DNA from: an uncultured Collinsella sp.
GTDB taxonomy: Bacteria; Actinomycetota; Coriobacteriia; Coriobacteriales; Coriobacteriaceae
Reading direction: 5' to 3'
Length of the DNA: 23,869 bases
Assembly: GCA_900549345.1 (NCBI GenBank)
Contig: UROC01000023.1
Location: 1 to 23,869 of the forward strand
Every line of letters starts with the position of its first letter. Positions within the stretch are counted from its first letter, which is position 1. The notes beneath the pieces are model-generated. The model saw nothing but the letters and a program-made list of their open reading frames with translations. It was not told the origin of the DNA and did not search any database. This document shows positions 1 to 7,857 of this stretch, piece after piece. The position numbers were made by a program, and so were the translations under genes.

Positions 1-55
1 GGACGCCGCCCTCTCAAGGCGGAGATCACCAGTTCGAATCTGGTACGGGCTACCA
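1..55 (+). tRNA. tRNA-Glu (anticodon CTC), 3' part only
   Basis: The window opens inside a tRNA. Visible are the anticodon stem CCGCC/GGCGG (6-10 with 18-22) around the 7-nt loop CTCTCAA, which puts CTC at the anticodon position and so reads GAG (Glu). A 5-nt variable loop follows, then the T arm ACCAG-TTCGAAT-CTGGT (28-44), the 3' acceptor strand (45-51), discriminator A and an encoded CCA (53-55). The D arm and 5' acceptor strand lie mostly outside the window. The isoacceptor call rests on the anticodon alone. Confidence 0.85.
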
Positions 56-66
56 CGAATCTGATA

Positions 67-97
67 CCCGGACTTCCCACGGAAGGCCGGGTTTTTT
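67..97 (+). terminator. Rho-independent terminator after the tRNA
   Basis: An 11-bp stem, 67-77 paired with 81-91 (CCCGG-A-CTTCC over GGAAG-G-CCGGG) with a 3-nt loop, runs straight into six T residues. It lies 11 nt after the encoded CCA, so it ends the tRNA transcript before the next gene. Confidence 0.9.
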
Positions 98-144
98 ATT
101 ATCAAACAACCTTCTGCAATTCCCGTTTGAACAAGAGCTTAGCG

Positions 145-172
145 TTCTGCTTATGGCCCTTACGGGTACAAT
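145..172 (+). promoter_or_regulatory. Candidate promoter for the flippase-like gene
   Basis: A TACAAT hexamer at 167-172 (5 of 6 to the sigma-70 -10) sits 33 nt before the chosen ATG. A weak -35-like TTCTGC lies at 145-150, 16 nt upstream. It follows the tRNA terminator, as a new transcript would need. Only the -10 is convincing. Confidence 0.35.
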
Positions 173-205
173 AACCAAGATATTTTGACTGTTAGAAGGA
201 GTCTC

Positions 206-1513
206 ATGACGGAGTCCTCTCAGCATACGTCTAAGCCCCAGGTCGAGGTTGAGGCCTCGGGCGGCGATGACAATAAGAGCGCACGCCGCGGCGCAATCTT
301 TATCGGCGTTGTGCTGGTGGGTTATATCGTCTATCTGGTGGTAACCGGGCAGATGGGGCAGTTCTGGGCTGCTATGTCGAGCGTCCAGGCGCCATGGCTC
401 GTTATCGCGTGTCTTTGCATGTTCATGTATCTGTTCTTTGGCATTGTGGCCTATGCGATCGCCGTTTGGCTCGACCCTTATTCGCCCGTCGGCATCCGCG
501 ACCTGATCTCGGTCGAGGCGAGTGGCATCTTCTTTGGCAACCTCACGCCTATGATGATGGGCTCGACTCCCGCCCAGATCTACCGCCTGACCAAGGCGGG
601 CCAAAATGTCGGCGAGGCCGGCGCCACGCAGTTCACGCGTTTTATCGTGTATCAGTTTGGCCTTGTTGCCTGGGGCGCTATCCTATTGCTTGCTCGCATG
701 CCGTTTTTTGCCGAGCGCTATGGCGACATGACGCTGCTGTGCGTCTTTAGTTTTGGCGGCCACTGCTGCATCTTGCTTGGTATCTTTGCCGTCGCGCTCA
801 TGCCTAAGACCGTCACGCGCGTCGCCCATTGCATCATCAATTGGCTCGAGCGCATAGGTGTCTCGGCCACTAAGATCGAGGGATGGCGCACGTTTGTCGA
901 CGGCGAGATCTACTCCTTCTCCGAGAAGTTCAAGCTTTCGGCCGGACATTTTTCTTCCATGCTGCTCACCGTGTTTATCACCATGCTGCAGCTCGCGTTT
1001 TTCTATCTGGTTCCATATTTCCTGATGCTTGCTTTTGGCCACCACGAGGTCGACTTTTTTTCGGTCATGGCCGCGAGCGCCTTTGTCCAGCTGCTGAGCT
1101 CTGCGGTCCCCTTGCCCGGTGGCACCGGCGGTGCCGAGGGTGGCTTCGCGCTGTTCTTGGGTCATTTCTTTGGGTCGGCTTCGACCGCCGGCTATCTGCT
1201 GTGGCGCCTCATTACGTTTATTGCGCCGACCATTTTGGCTGCGCCCCTGTTGGGCCTTAAGAGCGCCCACAACGAGAGCATCCATGCGCGCTGGGATCGC
1301 GTGATGCGCAAACTCGGCCGCACGCCTCAGACGCCCTCTGCGCCCACTAAGCCGCACCCCACGAATGCTGTTACCGTTGATCCCAAGAAGCACGCTCAGA
1401 AGGCTTCTGGGACCGCTAAGCCGGCTCATAAAGCCTATGTGCGCCAGACAGGCGACGGTATTCGCGTATCTCCGTCGGCACTCAATAAGAAGAAGCACCC
1501 TAAGTCGCAGTAG
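206..1513 (+). CDS. Flippase-like integral membrane protein (LPG-synthase TM / UPF0104 family)
   Basis: A 435-residue polytopic membrane protein. After a charged cytoplasmic N-terminus of about 30 residues come roughly eight hydrophobic segments. The glycine-rich PGGTGGAEGGF motif around residues 303-313 is the hallmark of the lysylphosphatidylglycerol-synthase transmembrane family (YbhN/AglD-like). Members of this family occur in envelope lipid biology as flippase-like domains, usually without a known substrate. The soluble aminoacyl-transferase domain of MprF is absent, so it is not a full MprF. The last 90 or so residues are a Lys/Pro/Ala-rich, probably disordered basic tail. The ATG at 206 is preferred over the in-frame TTG at 185 because AGAAGGAG (194-201) stands 4 nt before it. 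It is probably monocistronic, with the tRNA terminator upstream and a TetR gene downstream. The substrate is unknown. Confidence 0.8.
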   Translation: MTESSQHTSKPQVEVEASGGDDNKSARRGAIFIGVVLVGYIVYLVVTGQMGQFWAAMSSVQAPWLVIACLCMFMYLFFGIVAYAIAVWLDPYSPVGIRDLISVEASGIFFGNLTPMMMGSTPAQIYRLTKAGQNVGEAGATQFTRFIVYQFGLVAWGAILLLARMPFFAERYGDMTLLCVFSFGGHCCILLGIFAVALMPKTVTRVAHCIINWLERIGVSATKIEGWRTFVDGEIYSFSEKFKLSAGHFSSMLLTVFITMLQLAFFYLVPYFLMLAFGHHEVDFFSVMAASAFVQLLSSAVPLPGGTGGAEGGFALFLGHFFGSASTAGYLLWRLITFIAPTILAAPLLGLKSAHNESIHARWDRVMRKLGRTPQTPSAPTKPHPTNAVTVDPKKHAQKASGTAKPAHKAYVRQTGDGIRVSPSALNKKKHPKSQ

Positions 1514-1562
1514 GGCAGTCGTGCGTTCTTCATATTGCCGGGCTTTTTTGTGCCGGATGGGG

Positions 1563-1586
1563 GATAATCCTCTTACGTAGATTATC
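1563..1586. promoter_or_regulatory. Inverted repeat, possible operator of the TetR gene
   Basis: GATAATC (1563-1569) and its exact reverse complement GATTATC (1580-1586) are separated by 10 nt, 44 nt before the TetR start codon. A two-arm palindrome just upstream of a TetR gene fits an autoregulatory operator. The spacing is long for TetR and there is no direct evidence of binding. Confidence 0.35.
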
Positions 1587-1629
1587 TCTCATCTGTTGAT
1601 GAATGCCCGCATATCGAAGGGACACGCCC

Positions 1630-2229
1630 ATGGCCACCAGCAAACCGCGTATTGATCGCCGCATCGTTCGCAGCCGCAATGCCATCCTTTCCGCTTTCGA
1701 GCGCCTGCTCATGGAAAAGCCGCTGGCAGACATTACGGTGAGTGCCATCGCGCGCGAGGCCAATGTCGACCGCAAGACCTTTTACGTTCACTTTGGTACG
1801 GTCGACGGCCTGCTCGATGCCATTGCCGTCGATGTGGTGGAGATGATTGTCGACTCGGTCGAGAAAACGCTTGCTTCAATGGACGGTGACACCAACGAGC
1901 GCGCCCTGGGAGCGGCGGCGACCTTCTTTAAAACCGTTAACGAGGCGTTATGCAACAACCTGGTGCTCAATCGTCAGCTGATCGAGAACATTCCGCTCGA
2001 TGATTTTATGGCTCGTCTTCGTGCACCTCTCGAGCACGAGATTGCCGAGCGCAATCTGCTGCCCCAAGGCCTTAAGGATGAGATGTTCGACTACTATCTG
2101 GCGTTTTTGCTGTCAGGCATTATCGGTATCTATCGCACGTGGGCGCTGTCTGACGGCTCGGTTCCTATTGAGGTCGCCAACGACCTCACTCTCAATGGCC
2201 TGTCGAGTCTGGAATCTCGCTTGGATTAG
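1630..2229 (+). CDS. TetR/AcrR-family transcriptional regulator
   Basis: A 199-residue one-component regulator. The N-terminal TetR DNA-binding domain spans about residues 12-58. The helix-turn-helix ITVSAIAREANVDRKTFYVHFG (about 35-56) has the family's conserved Tyr-x-His-Phe end. The remainder is a helical ligand-binding and dimerisation domain with no recognisable ligand signature. The ATG at 1630 is chosen over the upstream in-frame ATG at 1603 because GAAGGGA (1616-1622) sits 7 nt before it and the TetR domain then begins at the usual distance. A palindrome at 1563-1586 may be its operator. The target is unknown: the flippase-like gene upstream is co-oriented, while the ABC operon downstream is convergent. 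The 112-nt gap to that operon has only a 6-bp GC stem (2276-2281 with 2294-2299) and no T-run. Confidence 0.9.
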   Translation: MATSKPRIDRRIVRSRNAILSAFERLLMEKPLADITVSAIAREANVDRKTFYVHFGTVDGLLDAIAVDVVEMIVDSVEKTLASMDGDTNERALGAAATFFKTVNEALCNNLVLNRQLIENIPLDDFMARLRAPLEHEIAERNLLPQGLKDEMFDYYLAFLLSGIIGIYRTWALSDGSVPIEVANDLTLNGLSSLESRLD

Positions 2230-2341
2230 GCCTAATTGGGCTCGTCGGCGTGGAAATTCCTGTTCACGAGGCTCTCCGGCGCCTTGGAGACCTCGCCGGC
2301 GTAGGAGCTGTAGCCTGAGGAGCCTTAAATGAAAGTCCAGT

Positions 2342-3523
2342 TTATCCTTTCCACCCCAATTGGGAATCCTCCGATGCGCCTTCGCGCGCTCGCATGACCT
2401 CGATACCGTGCGAGCGTGCGAACTCGACGAGCTCTGCGTTGCGGGCGTTTATGGTGCCGAAGGCGGCGGGGCACACGATAAGGCGCGCGCAGTGGACGAG
2501 GAGCTCTTTGGCGCGGGCTATGGTTTTATCCCCGATCGGCTCGAAGGCGCGCTCGGCCACGCATTCCGCCGCCAGGTCGCGCGCGAGCTCGCAGTCGATG
2601 TCCCCTTCGTGCAGAACGCCCGCGTAGAACGCCTTGCCCTGCCGGATGAGCTGGCGAAACACAGCCGACCCCGTACCTGCGCCGGCGATGACGAACGTGT
2701 GCGCATCGCCGTGCGGGCGCCCAATTTCCACGCTGCCGAAGCGCTCGTTGAAGGTGCCATGTTGAAGGCCGTAGAGCTCGCCAATTGTCTCGCGCGTGAA
2801 TATGTCCTCGGGCGCGCCGGCGCGGAAGACCCGGCCGCCCTTCACGCAAATCACCTTGTCGGCGCTTTTCTGCGCGAGCTCGAGTTCGTGGATGGACATG
2901 ATGACGGCCACATTCCGCGATTTCGCAAGGTGGCGAAGTATTCGCAGCAGGTCGATCTGGTAGCGGATATCGAGATACGACGTGGGCTCGTCGAGCACGA
3001 GCACACGCGGATCCTGCGCGATGGCGCGTGCGAGCATGATGCGCTGGCGTTGCCCGTCGCTTATCTGCATAAAGTCGCGCTCGGCGAGCTCTTCCACATG
3101 TGCGGTTTTCATGGCCTCGTCGACCCGACTATGGTCGTCGGGCGTGAGTGCGCCCATTCGCCCGGTGTAGGGATACCTTCCCGCCTCTACGATATCGCGG
3201 CAGGTGAGGAGCTCGGTCCGGGGGCGATCTGTCAGCATAACGGCAAGGTTCCTTGCGAACTCCGCCGTCTTCCATCGGGAAATCTCCCGCCCGTCGAGCT
3301 CGACCGCGCCGGCAAGCGGTGCAAGATGGCGTGTGATGGTTTTCAAGATGGTCGACTTGCCCGAGCCGTTCGGCCCGATGAGCGCCACGACGTCGCCCGC
3401 GCGAACCTCCAGATCGACGCCTTCGACTACGACCTTCTTGTCGTAGCCCGCCGACAGGTCGCTTATGCGGAAAAGCGGCGCTCCGTCAGCCTGCGTTTTG
3501 GGCCGCGGCACGAATTTCCCCAT
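2342..3523 (-). CDS. BtuD/FecE-type ABC transporter ATPase with an extra C-terminal domain
   Basis: A 393-residue ATP-binding subunit of a class II (cobalamin, haem or siderophore type) importer. Residues about 17-262 form the ABC domain: Walker A GPNGSGKST (50-58), a variant signature ISDGQ (154-158) in place of LSGGQ, Walker B VLVLDE (174-179) and the switch His212. The domain normally ends near residue 260. Here about 130 further residues (265-393) add an alpha/beta unit with a glycine-rich strand-turn (FVIAGAGTGSA) that could be a nucleotide- or ligand-binding fold. It is the last gene of the minus-strand operon. Its ATG follows the permease TAG with no gap, and its ribosome site GGTGAGG lies inside the permease gene, so translation is coupled. 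The substrate is inferred as tetrapyrrole or corrinoid from the riboswitch and CbiK gene upstream. Confidence 0.9.
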   Translation of the reverse strand: MGKFVPRPKTQADGAPLFRISDLSAGYDKKVVVEGVDLEVRAGDVVALIGPNGSGKSTILKTITRHLAPLAGAVELDGREISRWKTAEFARNLAVMLTDRPRTELLTCRDIVEAGRYPYTGRMGALTPDDHSRVDEAMKTAHVEELAERDFMQISDGQRQRIMLARAIAQDPRVLVLDEPTSYLDIRYQIDLLRILRHLAKSRNVAVIMSIHELELAQKSADKVICVKGGRVFRAGAPEDIFTRETIGELYGLQHGTFNERFGSVEIGRPHGDAHTFVIAGAGTGSAVFRQLIRQGKAFYAGVLHEGDIDCELARDLAAECVAERAFEPIGDKTIARAKELLVHCARLIVCPAAFGTINARNAELVEFARSHGIEVMRAREGASEDSQLGWKG

Positions 3524-4564
3524 CTACCTCACCCGCTTCTTCAACATGAGCGCGATAACCACCGGCGCGCCGAAGATGGCGGTGACAGCGCTGATGGAAA
3601 GTTCGACGGGAGAGAACAGTGTGCGCGCGATCAAATCGCAGCCCGCGCAGAAGATGGCGCCTCCCAAGAAGCACGCAGGAATCACGCGGATGGGCTTCGA
3701 CGACTTTAGCGCCGACTTCACGAGATGCGGAACCGCAATGCCTACGAACGACACCGGACCAGCGAACGCGGTCACGCAGGCGGAGAGCATGCTCGCTAGA
3801 AGGACGAGCGCCACGCGGAAGCGTGCGACGTTCACGCCGACGCTTTTCGCGTAGGCTTCTCCCAGCTGGAAGGCGGAAAGGGGCTTCGATATCGCGAATA
3901 CGCATGCGCTTACGGTGATCACCACGACCGTGATGACCGCGACGTCGTCCCAGCTCGAACCCGAGAAGCTACCCAAAGACCAGTTGTGCAGGTTCACGAT
4001 GGACTGGTCGTCGGCGAAGGCGATGAGGAAGTTCGTCGCCGCCGAGCAGATGTATCCCACCATGACGCCCGCCACGATGAGCATGGCCATGGAACTTATG
4101 CGCCGTGCAATGAGGAGCACGAAACCGATGGTGATAAGCGAGCCCAGAAACGCTGCGGCCACCATGGCCGGCGAGGACATGGCCTGGTTTGCGCCCAGAA
4201 GTACGATCATCGTAAGCGCGACGACGAACTTTGCGCCCGAGGAGACGCCCAAGATGAACGGGTCGGCGATGGGGTTGTTGAAAAACGTCTGCAGCAGGAA
4301 CCCGGAGAGCGAAAGTGCCCCGCCGAGAAGCACGGCTGAAAGCACGCGCGGCAGTCGAATCTCCCAGATGACCTGGCTTTCCATGGAATTGGCCGCGCCG
4401 CCCGAAAGGATGCCGGGGATGTGGTCTGCGGGCACGAGCACGCTCCCGATGCACAGGTTGGTCCCGACGAGCACGATGAGGGCAACAGCGAGCAGCGCCG
4501 TCACGACGCGACACCGCGCGGCGCGCCCCGATTCGTCGTATGCGATGGAAAGTCGGCTTCTCAT
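3524..4564 (-). CDS. BtuC/FecCD-family ABC transporter permease
   Basis: A 346-residue integral membrane permease, the usual size for the FecCD/BtuC family, whose members form a homodimer of about ten helices each. The first helix (about residues 21-45) is followed by the family block RLPRVLSAVLLGGALSLSG and then Gln, Asn-Pro-Ile-Ala-Asp-Pro and LGVSSGA. A late GPVSFVGIAVPHLVK block is the classic cytoplasmic loop that contacts the ATPase. The stop codon abuts the ATPase start. The start is 4 nt after the TAG of the binding-protein gene, so binding protein, permease and ATPase form one tightly coupled unit. The single permease gene implies a homodimeric pore, as in BtuC2D2. Family assignment is firm; the substrate is inferred from context. 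Confidence 0.93.
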   Translation of the reverse strand: MRSRLSIAYDESGRAARCRVVTALLAVALIVLVGTNLCIGSVLVPADHIPGILSGGAANSMESQVIWEIRLPRVLSAVLLGGALSLSGFLLQTFFNNPIADPFILGVSSGAKFVVALTMIVLLGANQAMSSPAMVAAAFLGSLITIGFVLLIARRISSMAMLIVAGVMVGYICSAATNFLIAFADDQSIVNLHNWSLGSFSGSSWDDVAVITVVVITVSACVFAISKPLSAFQLGEAYAKSVGVNVARFRVALVLLASMLSACVTAFAGPVSFVGIAVPHLVKSALKSSKPIRVIPACFLGGAIFCAGCDLIARTLFSPVELSISAVTAIFGAPVVIALMLKKRVR

Positions 4565-4568
4565 GGTG

Positions 4569-6140
4569 CTAGCCGAGCTTCCTCAGATAATGGAAGTCGC
4601 TCGCGTCATCGCCGGTGAACGCCCCGTGCAGCTCGTCGATAATGTCGGCGGTAGAAGTCATCTGCTGGTACATGTCGGCGCTTGTGACCCAGACGTTGCC
4701 GTTCTTCACGGCTTTGAGCTGCGACAATAGCGCGTTTTTGCCTACGAAGTCGTTCAAGGTGGCAACCGATTCGTCGATGGTGCCGTTGTAGACGATGATG
4801 TCGGCATCCTTCGCTGTCGCGTAGAAGCGCTCCATTTCGAGCGTTACTGACGAACCTGACGTCGACGCCGTCTGCGCGTCATCGAGCGCGTAGCTGCCGC
4901 CTGCAAGCTCGATCATCTGCGCCACGTAGTCGCCCGCCCGCCGCGTGACGGCGGCCCCGTTCGAGTTAATGTAGAAATACGCCACGGTTTTACCTGACGA
5001 CGCGAGCCCCGACGTTTGCTCGACGCGGGCCTTCTGCTCGTTGAACAGGTGCGTGGCCTCGTCTTCCTTGTCGAACAGGACGCCGAAAAGCTTAATCCAC
5101 TCGACGCGCCCGAGTGCTTTGGGCTCGCTCGACGACTGTTCGGTGAGCACGACGAGCCCGAGCTTCTGCAGCTTTTCCTTCACATCGGGCGAGTGGTTGA
5201 TCATGGTGTTCTCGATGGCGAGCGTGCAGCCCGAGGCCGATATTCGCTCGTAGTCGGGCGCGCTGTACTTGCCGCCGTAGGCGATCGCCCCACTTTCGAG
5301 CGCGCTTTTGAAGCCCGCGACCGAGCAATCGTCGGCTTTCGTGCCCGACATTAAGATATTGTCGTTCGCATCGAGCGCGTCGACCAGGCACATCGTCGCC
5401 GACGACACGAGGTACACCTTGTCGGCGGGGCGCCTTATGACCGCGATGTCGGAGCTTAACCCATCAGGTACCTTCGCATCTTGCGGCACCACGAGGAAGC
5501 GCTCCCCGTTCGAAACGCAGATAAGCCGCAGGCCGCCTTCGAACTCGTCGACAGTGAAGTGCTCGGCGTATTCAAGCTGAAGCGCTCCCGTCGGCTCCCA
5601 GCCGCAGCCCAAATCGGCGTTGTGGAAGTCGGCCGCGGCGCTTGAAGCCGTTCCCGCAGGGGAGCCGCCGCTTGCATCGTCGCCCGATTTCTCCTTCATG
5701 GTGGATGAGTCGAAGTGGAGCGTGTAGTCGATGGTGTGCGGCGTCGACATGGCGACGGTCTCGGCCGACACGGCGATGTCCTCGTCGAGCGTGACGGGTA
5801 TCTCGAACGTGGAGTTGCCGCCGTCGTTTACGGGCGCGTAGTCCACGCCGTCGACGGTCATCTTGTCGTAGTTCGAACTCGACCAGGTGATGGTCGCGGT
5901 GTAGGTGTCGCCATCCTTCACAATTGTGGTGGGTGAGGCGATGCTTGCGCGCCCTGACCCGCCGGAAAGCGAGACGCTCACCGTGTATTCCTGAGAGCCC
6001 GCCGTGCCACCGGTCGCGTTCGGGCTCGCACTGCACCCCGCTAAGGGAAGCGCGAGCAGGGCGACGAGAACGCAGGCGATCGCGCGCGCCGCGATGCTGT
6101 GGAGCTTCCTGTTTTCCCCCTTGGGAAGAATCGACCGCAT
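4569..6140 (-). CDS. Substrate-binding lipoprotein with N-terminal NEAT-like domain and C-terminal class III binding fold
   Basis: A 523-residue exported lipoprotein: basic N-terminus, hydrophobic stretch (about 19-34) and lipobox LAGC with lipidated Cys36. Residues about 52-144 form a beta-rich module with NEAT-domain features: a strand carrying KDGDTYTATITWSSSNYDKM, then LDEDIAVSAETVAM and PHTIDYTLHFD. NEAT domains bind haem in Gram-positive bacteria, but this similarity is from pattern only. A Ser/Gly/Ala-rich linker (150-170) leads to a periplasmic-binding-protein fold of the BtuF/FepB class (about 175-523). The protein is much longer than ordinary BtuF or FecB proteins (about 270-330 residues) because of this added module. 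The start is 10 nt from the stop of the preceding lipoprotein gene, whose end provides only a weak GAAG ribosome site. No better start precedes the signal peptide. It probably delivers ligand to the adjacent permease. Confidence 0.85.
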   Translation of the reverse strand: MRSILPKGENRKLHSIAARAIACVLVALLALPLAGCSASPNATGGTAGSQEYTVSVSLSGGSGRASIASPTTIVKDGDTYTATITWSSSNYDKMTVDGVDYAPVNDGGNSTFEIPVTLDEDIAVSAETVAMSTPHTIDYTLHFDSSTMKEKSGDDASGGSPAGTASSAAADFHNADLGCGWEPTGALQLEYAEHFTVDEFEGGLRLICVSNGERFLVVPQDAKVPDGLSSDIAVIRRPADKVYLVSSATMCLVDALDANDNILMSGTKADDCSVAGFKSALESGAIAYGGKYSAPDYERISASGCTLAIENTMINHSPDVKEKLQKLGLVVLTEQSSSEPKALGRVEWIKLFGVLFDKEDEATHLFNEQKARVEQTSGLASSGKTVAYFYINSNGAAVTRRAGDYVAQMIELAGGSYALDDAQTASTSGSSVTLEMERFYATAKDADIIVYNGTIDESVATLNDFVGKNALLSQLKAVKNGNVWVTSADMYQQMTSTADIIDELHGAFTGDDASDFHYLRKLG

Positions 6141-6149
6141 GGCGTTACT

Positions 6150-6662
6150 TCAGTGCGTCGGCGCGCAGATCGACACAAGTGTGCGGTCGTACCACTGCTC
6201 TTTTCTAATACTCCACGCGGCACAGGCGGTGTCCTCGTCGAGCGCATCAACGGGCACGTCGTAGGTGTACTTGCCTTCCGCGTTTTCCACATAGGGGATG
6301 AAGTCGGCCTCGCTCGCGGCGGCAGCCTCGTCGCCCGTGCCCATGAAGAGCTTGCCGTAGCCCGTGCCGGAAAGCGTCATCACGCAGTGCATGGAGCCGT
6401 TTTCCACGATGAGCTGGGCGTCCACGATCCTGAACATGTTCGAGCTGGAATCTACGGTGATTGGATAGGTGCCGTCGGCCACCTTGTCGGCGGTGATGGG
6501 GGCAGCGCTTGCGCCCGCGGGCGCATCGGCCGCCTGCTCGGTCTTTTCCTGGGAATCGGCATCGCTTGCCTTTGCGCTGTCGATTGAATTTCCGGCGCAG
6601 CCGGCGAGCGAGAACGCGCAAAGCGCCGCCGACAGGGCGAAGACGAGGGTTTTCTTCAACAT
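6150..6662 (-). CDS. Small NEAT-like surface lipoprotein
   Basis: A 170-residue lipoprotein with signal MLKKTLVFALSAALCAFSLAGC, so the lipidated residue is Cys22. A Ser/Ala/Asp/Glu linker of about 30 residues follows, then one domain (about 56-170). That domain has an MFRIVDAQLIVENGSMHCVMTL-type strand pair, a GYGKLFMGT turn, VPVDALDEDTACAAWSIR and a WYDRTL end. The plan (DGxY start, two-strand tyrosine/glycine turn, D-x-D followed by Ala-rich strand, C-terminal aromatic strand) resembles the NEAT-like part of the next gene's product. The pair may be a surface receptor and relay for one ligand. The ATG at 6662 is chosen because AAAGGAA precedes it and the signal peptide then starts normally; the open frame extends upstream to 6737. 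It lies 9 nt before the binding-protein gene. Ligand is unknown; haem or corrinoid is an inference. Confidence 0.8.
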   Translation of the reverse strand: MLKKTLVFALSAALCAFSLAGCAGNSIDSAKASDADSQEKTEQAADAPAGASAAPITADKVADGTYPITVDSSSNMFRIVDAQLIVENGSMHCVMTLSGTGYGKLFMGTGDEAAAASEADFIPYVENAEGKYTYDVPVDALDEDTACAAWSIRKEQWYDRTLVSICAPTH

Positions 6663-6725
6663 GGAGGGGGTTCCTTTCAATCGCTTCGACCGCCCGTGCC
6701 GTGCGGTGGGCGGTCGGGATGCGAA

Positions 6726-6799
6726 TGCAACGGGCATGCGTCGTCAGTCGGGGAAAGGCGCATGCCCGTTGCACGGGGACGCGACCGGCGCCCCCGTGC
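6726..6799 (-). repeat. Two overlapping stem-loops between the chelatase and lipoprotein genes
   Basis: A perfect 15-bp inverted repeat (6726-6740 with 6759-6773) and a perfect 8-bp one (6771-6778 with 6792-6799) share bases 6771-6773. In the minus-strand transcript they sit between the chelatase stop and the next ribosome site. No U-tract follows, so they are unlikely to be intrinsic terminators. They may mark RNA processing or protect the 3' end of the chelatase message. Confidence 0.7.
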
Positions 6800-6808
6800 G
6801 CGGCGAGT

Positions 6809-7735
6809 TTACAGCTTGGCGATGGCGTCGTCCACGTGCGAGACGTAGATGTCGTCGACCGCGACGTTCTGTCCCAGACCCTGGAGCAGGCACGTCACTT
6901 CGAAGCCGGCGGCCACGAACTTCGCAGCCCAGCTGTCGGGGTCGGTCTCGTCTGCCATGTCGTTGTTCGCGTGGTCGCCCGCGACCACCATGAACGGCGC
7001 GAGCACGGCCTTCTTGTAGCCTGCGGCGCTCGCGGCGGCGATAACATCCTCGCAGGTCGGTTCAGCCTCGACGGTGCCGACGAAGAACTGCGTCAAACCC
7101 TCGTTCTTGAACACTTCCTGCATCTTGGCATAGTCGGCGTTGGAATCGGCTTCGGTGCCGTGGCCCATGAGGCACAGCGCCGTCTCGCCGTCGTCGAAGG
7201 ACGCCATGTTCTCCTTAATGGCTGCGGCCACCTTTTTGTAGTCGTCGTCGGAGGTGAGCAGCGGGTCGCCGAGCGAGATCTTGTCGAACTTGTCGGCGTA
7301 CTTGTCGAGCTCGTCTTTCACGTCGGCGTATTCCAGGCCAGCCATGAGATGCGTCGGCTGCACGACGATTTCCTTCACGCCGTCTTCCACGCAGCGGTCA
7401 AGCGCCTCGGTCATGTTGTCGATCGTGATGCCGTCGCGCTTCTTCAGCTTGTCGATGATGATCTGCGCGGTGAAGGCGCGGCGGATGTCGTAGTCCTGCC
7501 AGTACTTCTCGCGGATAGCGTCTTCGATGGCGCCGATGGTGATGTGGCGCGAGTCGTTGTAGCTCGTGCCGAAGCTCGTGACGAGGATGACCGGCTTCAC
7601 GGCCTTCTCCTTTTCGCTCGATTTCTCGGAACTCGCGGAGGTGCTGGAGCAGCCCGCGAGCGTGATTCCGGCGAGCGCGACGGCTCCGGTTGCTGCGGCG
7701 CCCATGAAGCCGCGGCGTGACATCTGGTCGGACAT
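6809..7735 (-). CDS. cbiK: Exported CbiK-type sirohydrochlorin cobaltochelatase lipoprotein
   Basis: A 308-residue type II chelatase of the CbiK family, which inserts Co2+ into sirohydrochlorin in anaerobic B12 synthesis; some homologues are extracytoplasmic, such as the periplasmic Desulfovibrio CbiK. The N-terminus carries a Tat-like SRRGFMG (Arg7-Arg8), a short hydrophobic stretch and lipobox LAGC (Cys29), predicting export in folded form and lipid anchoring. The catalytic body follows: VILVTSFGTSY, QPTHL (His129), LMGHGTEAD (His192), GTVEAEP (Glu223) and MVVAGDHANND (His255). His192, Glu223 and His255 match the His/Glu/His metal site of the family. The ATG at 7735 is chosen for AGGAAAGGA just upstream; the frame stays open to 7822. 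It is the first gene after a cobalamin riboswitch and heads an importer operon. Export makes a cytosolic B12 pathway role unlikely; a surface metallation or demetallation role is inferred. Confidence 0.85.
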   Translation of the reverse strand: MSDQMSRRGFMGAAATGAVALAGITLAGCSSTSASSEKSSEKEKAVKPVILVTSFGTSYNDSRHITIGAIEDAIREKYWQDYDIRRAFTAQIIIDKLKKRDGITIDNMTEALDRCVEDGVKEIVVQPTHLMAGLEYADVKDELDKYADKFDKISLGDPLLTSDDDYKKVAAAIKENMASFDDGETALCLMGHGTEADSNADYAKMQEVFKNEGLTQFFVGTVEAEPTCEDVIAAASAAGYKKAVLAPFMVVAGDHANNDMADETDPDSWAAKFVAAGFEVTCLLQGLGQNVAVDDIYVSHVDDAIAKL

Positions 7736-7744
7736 GGTTTTTCC

Positions 7745-7856
7745 TTTCCTCGGTTTGCCGGTCCCCCGGCGACAGTTGCTTGTCGGCACAAGCGAAAGAA
7801 AAGCGCACCCCTCGGGGTTCACAAGGAGCTAACGCCACGGCGATGCCGTGAGGAAA
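7745..7856 (-). promoter_or_regulatory. Riboswitch expression platform with possible Shine-Dalgarno sequestration
   Basis: Just after the aptamer the minus strand reads TTTCCTC (7850-7856), the exact complement of GAGGAAA (7745-7751) in the chelatase ribosome-binding region. Between them are hairpins CACGGC-ATC-GCCGTG (7836-7850) and GCTTGT-4 nt-ACAAGC, and a short ACCC/GGGT stem followed by a T-rich run. The layout suggests translational control, though weak termination cannot be excluded. Confidence 0.45.
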
Positions 7857-7857
7857 A

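Noticed and set aside
1530..1556. Terminator after the flippase-like gene (GCCGGGC followed by six T)
   Set aside because: No complementary upstream arm that gives a stable stem directly before the T-run was found; CCGG copies lie on both sides of the T-run instead.
2262..2323. Bidirectional terminator between the convergent TetR and ATPase genes
   Set aside because: Only a 6-bp GC stem with a 12-nt loop and scattered outer pairs, and no T-run on either strand.
2360..3709. 449-codon open frame on the + strand opposite the ABC ATPase and permease end
   Set aside because: It is antisense to genes with clear ABC motifs, has no recognisable domain, and spans two real genes; open only because of GC-rich codon structure.
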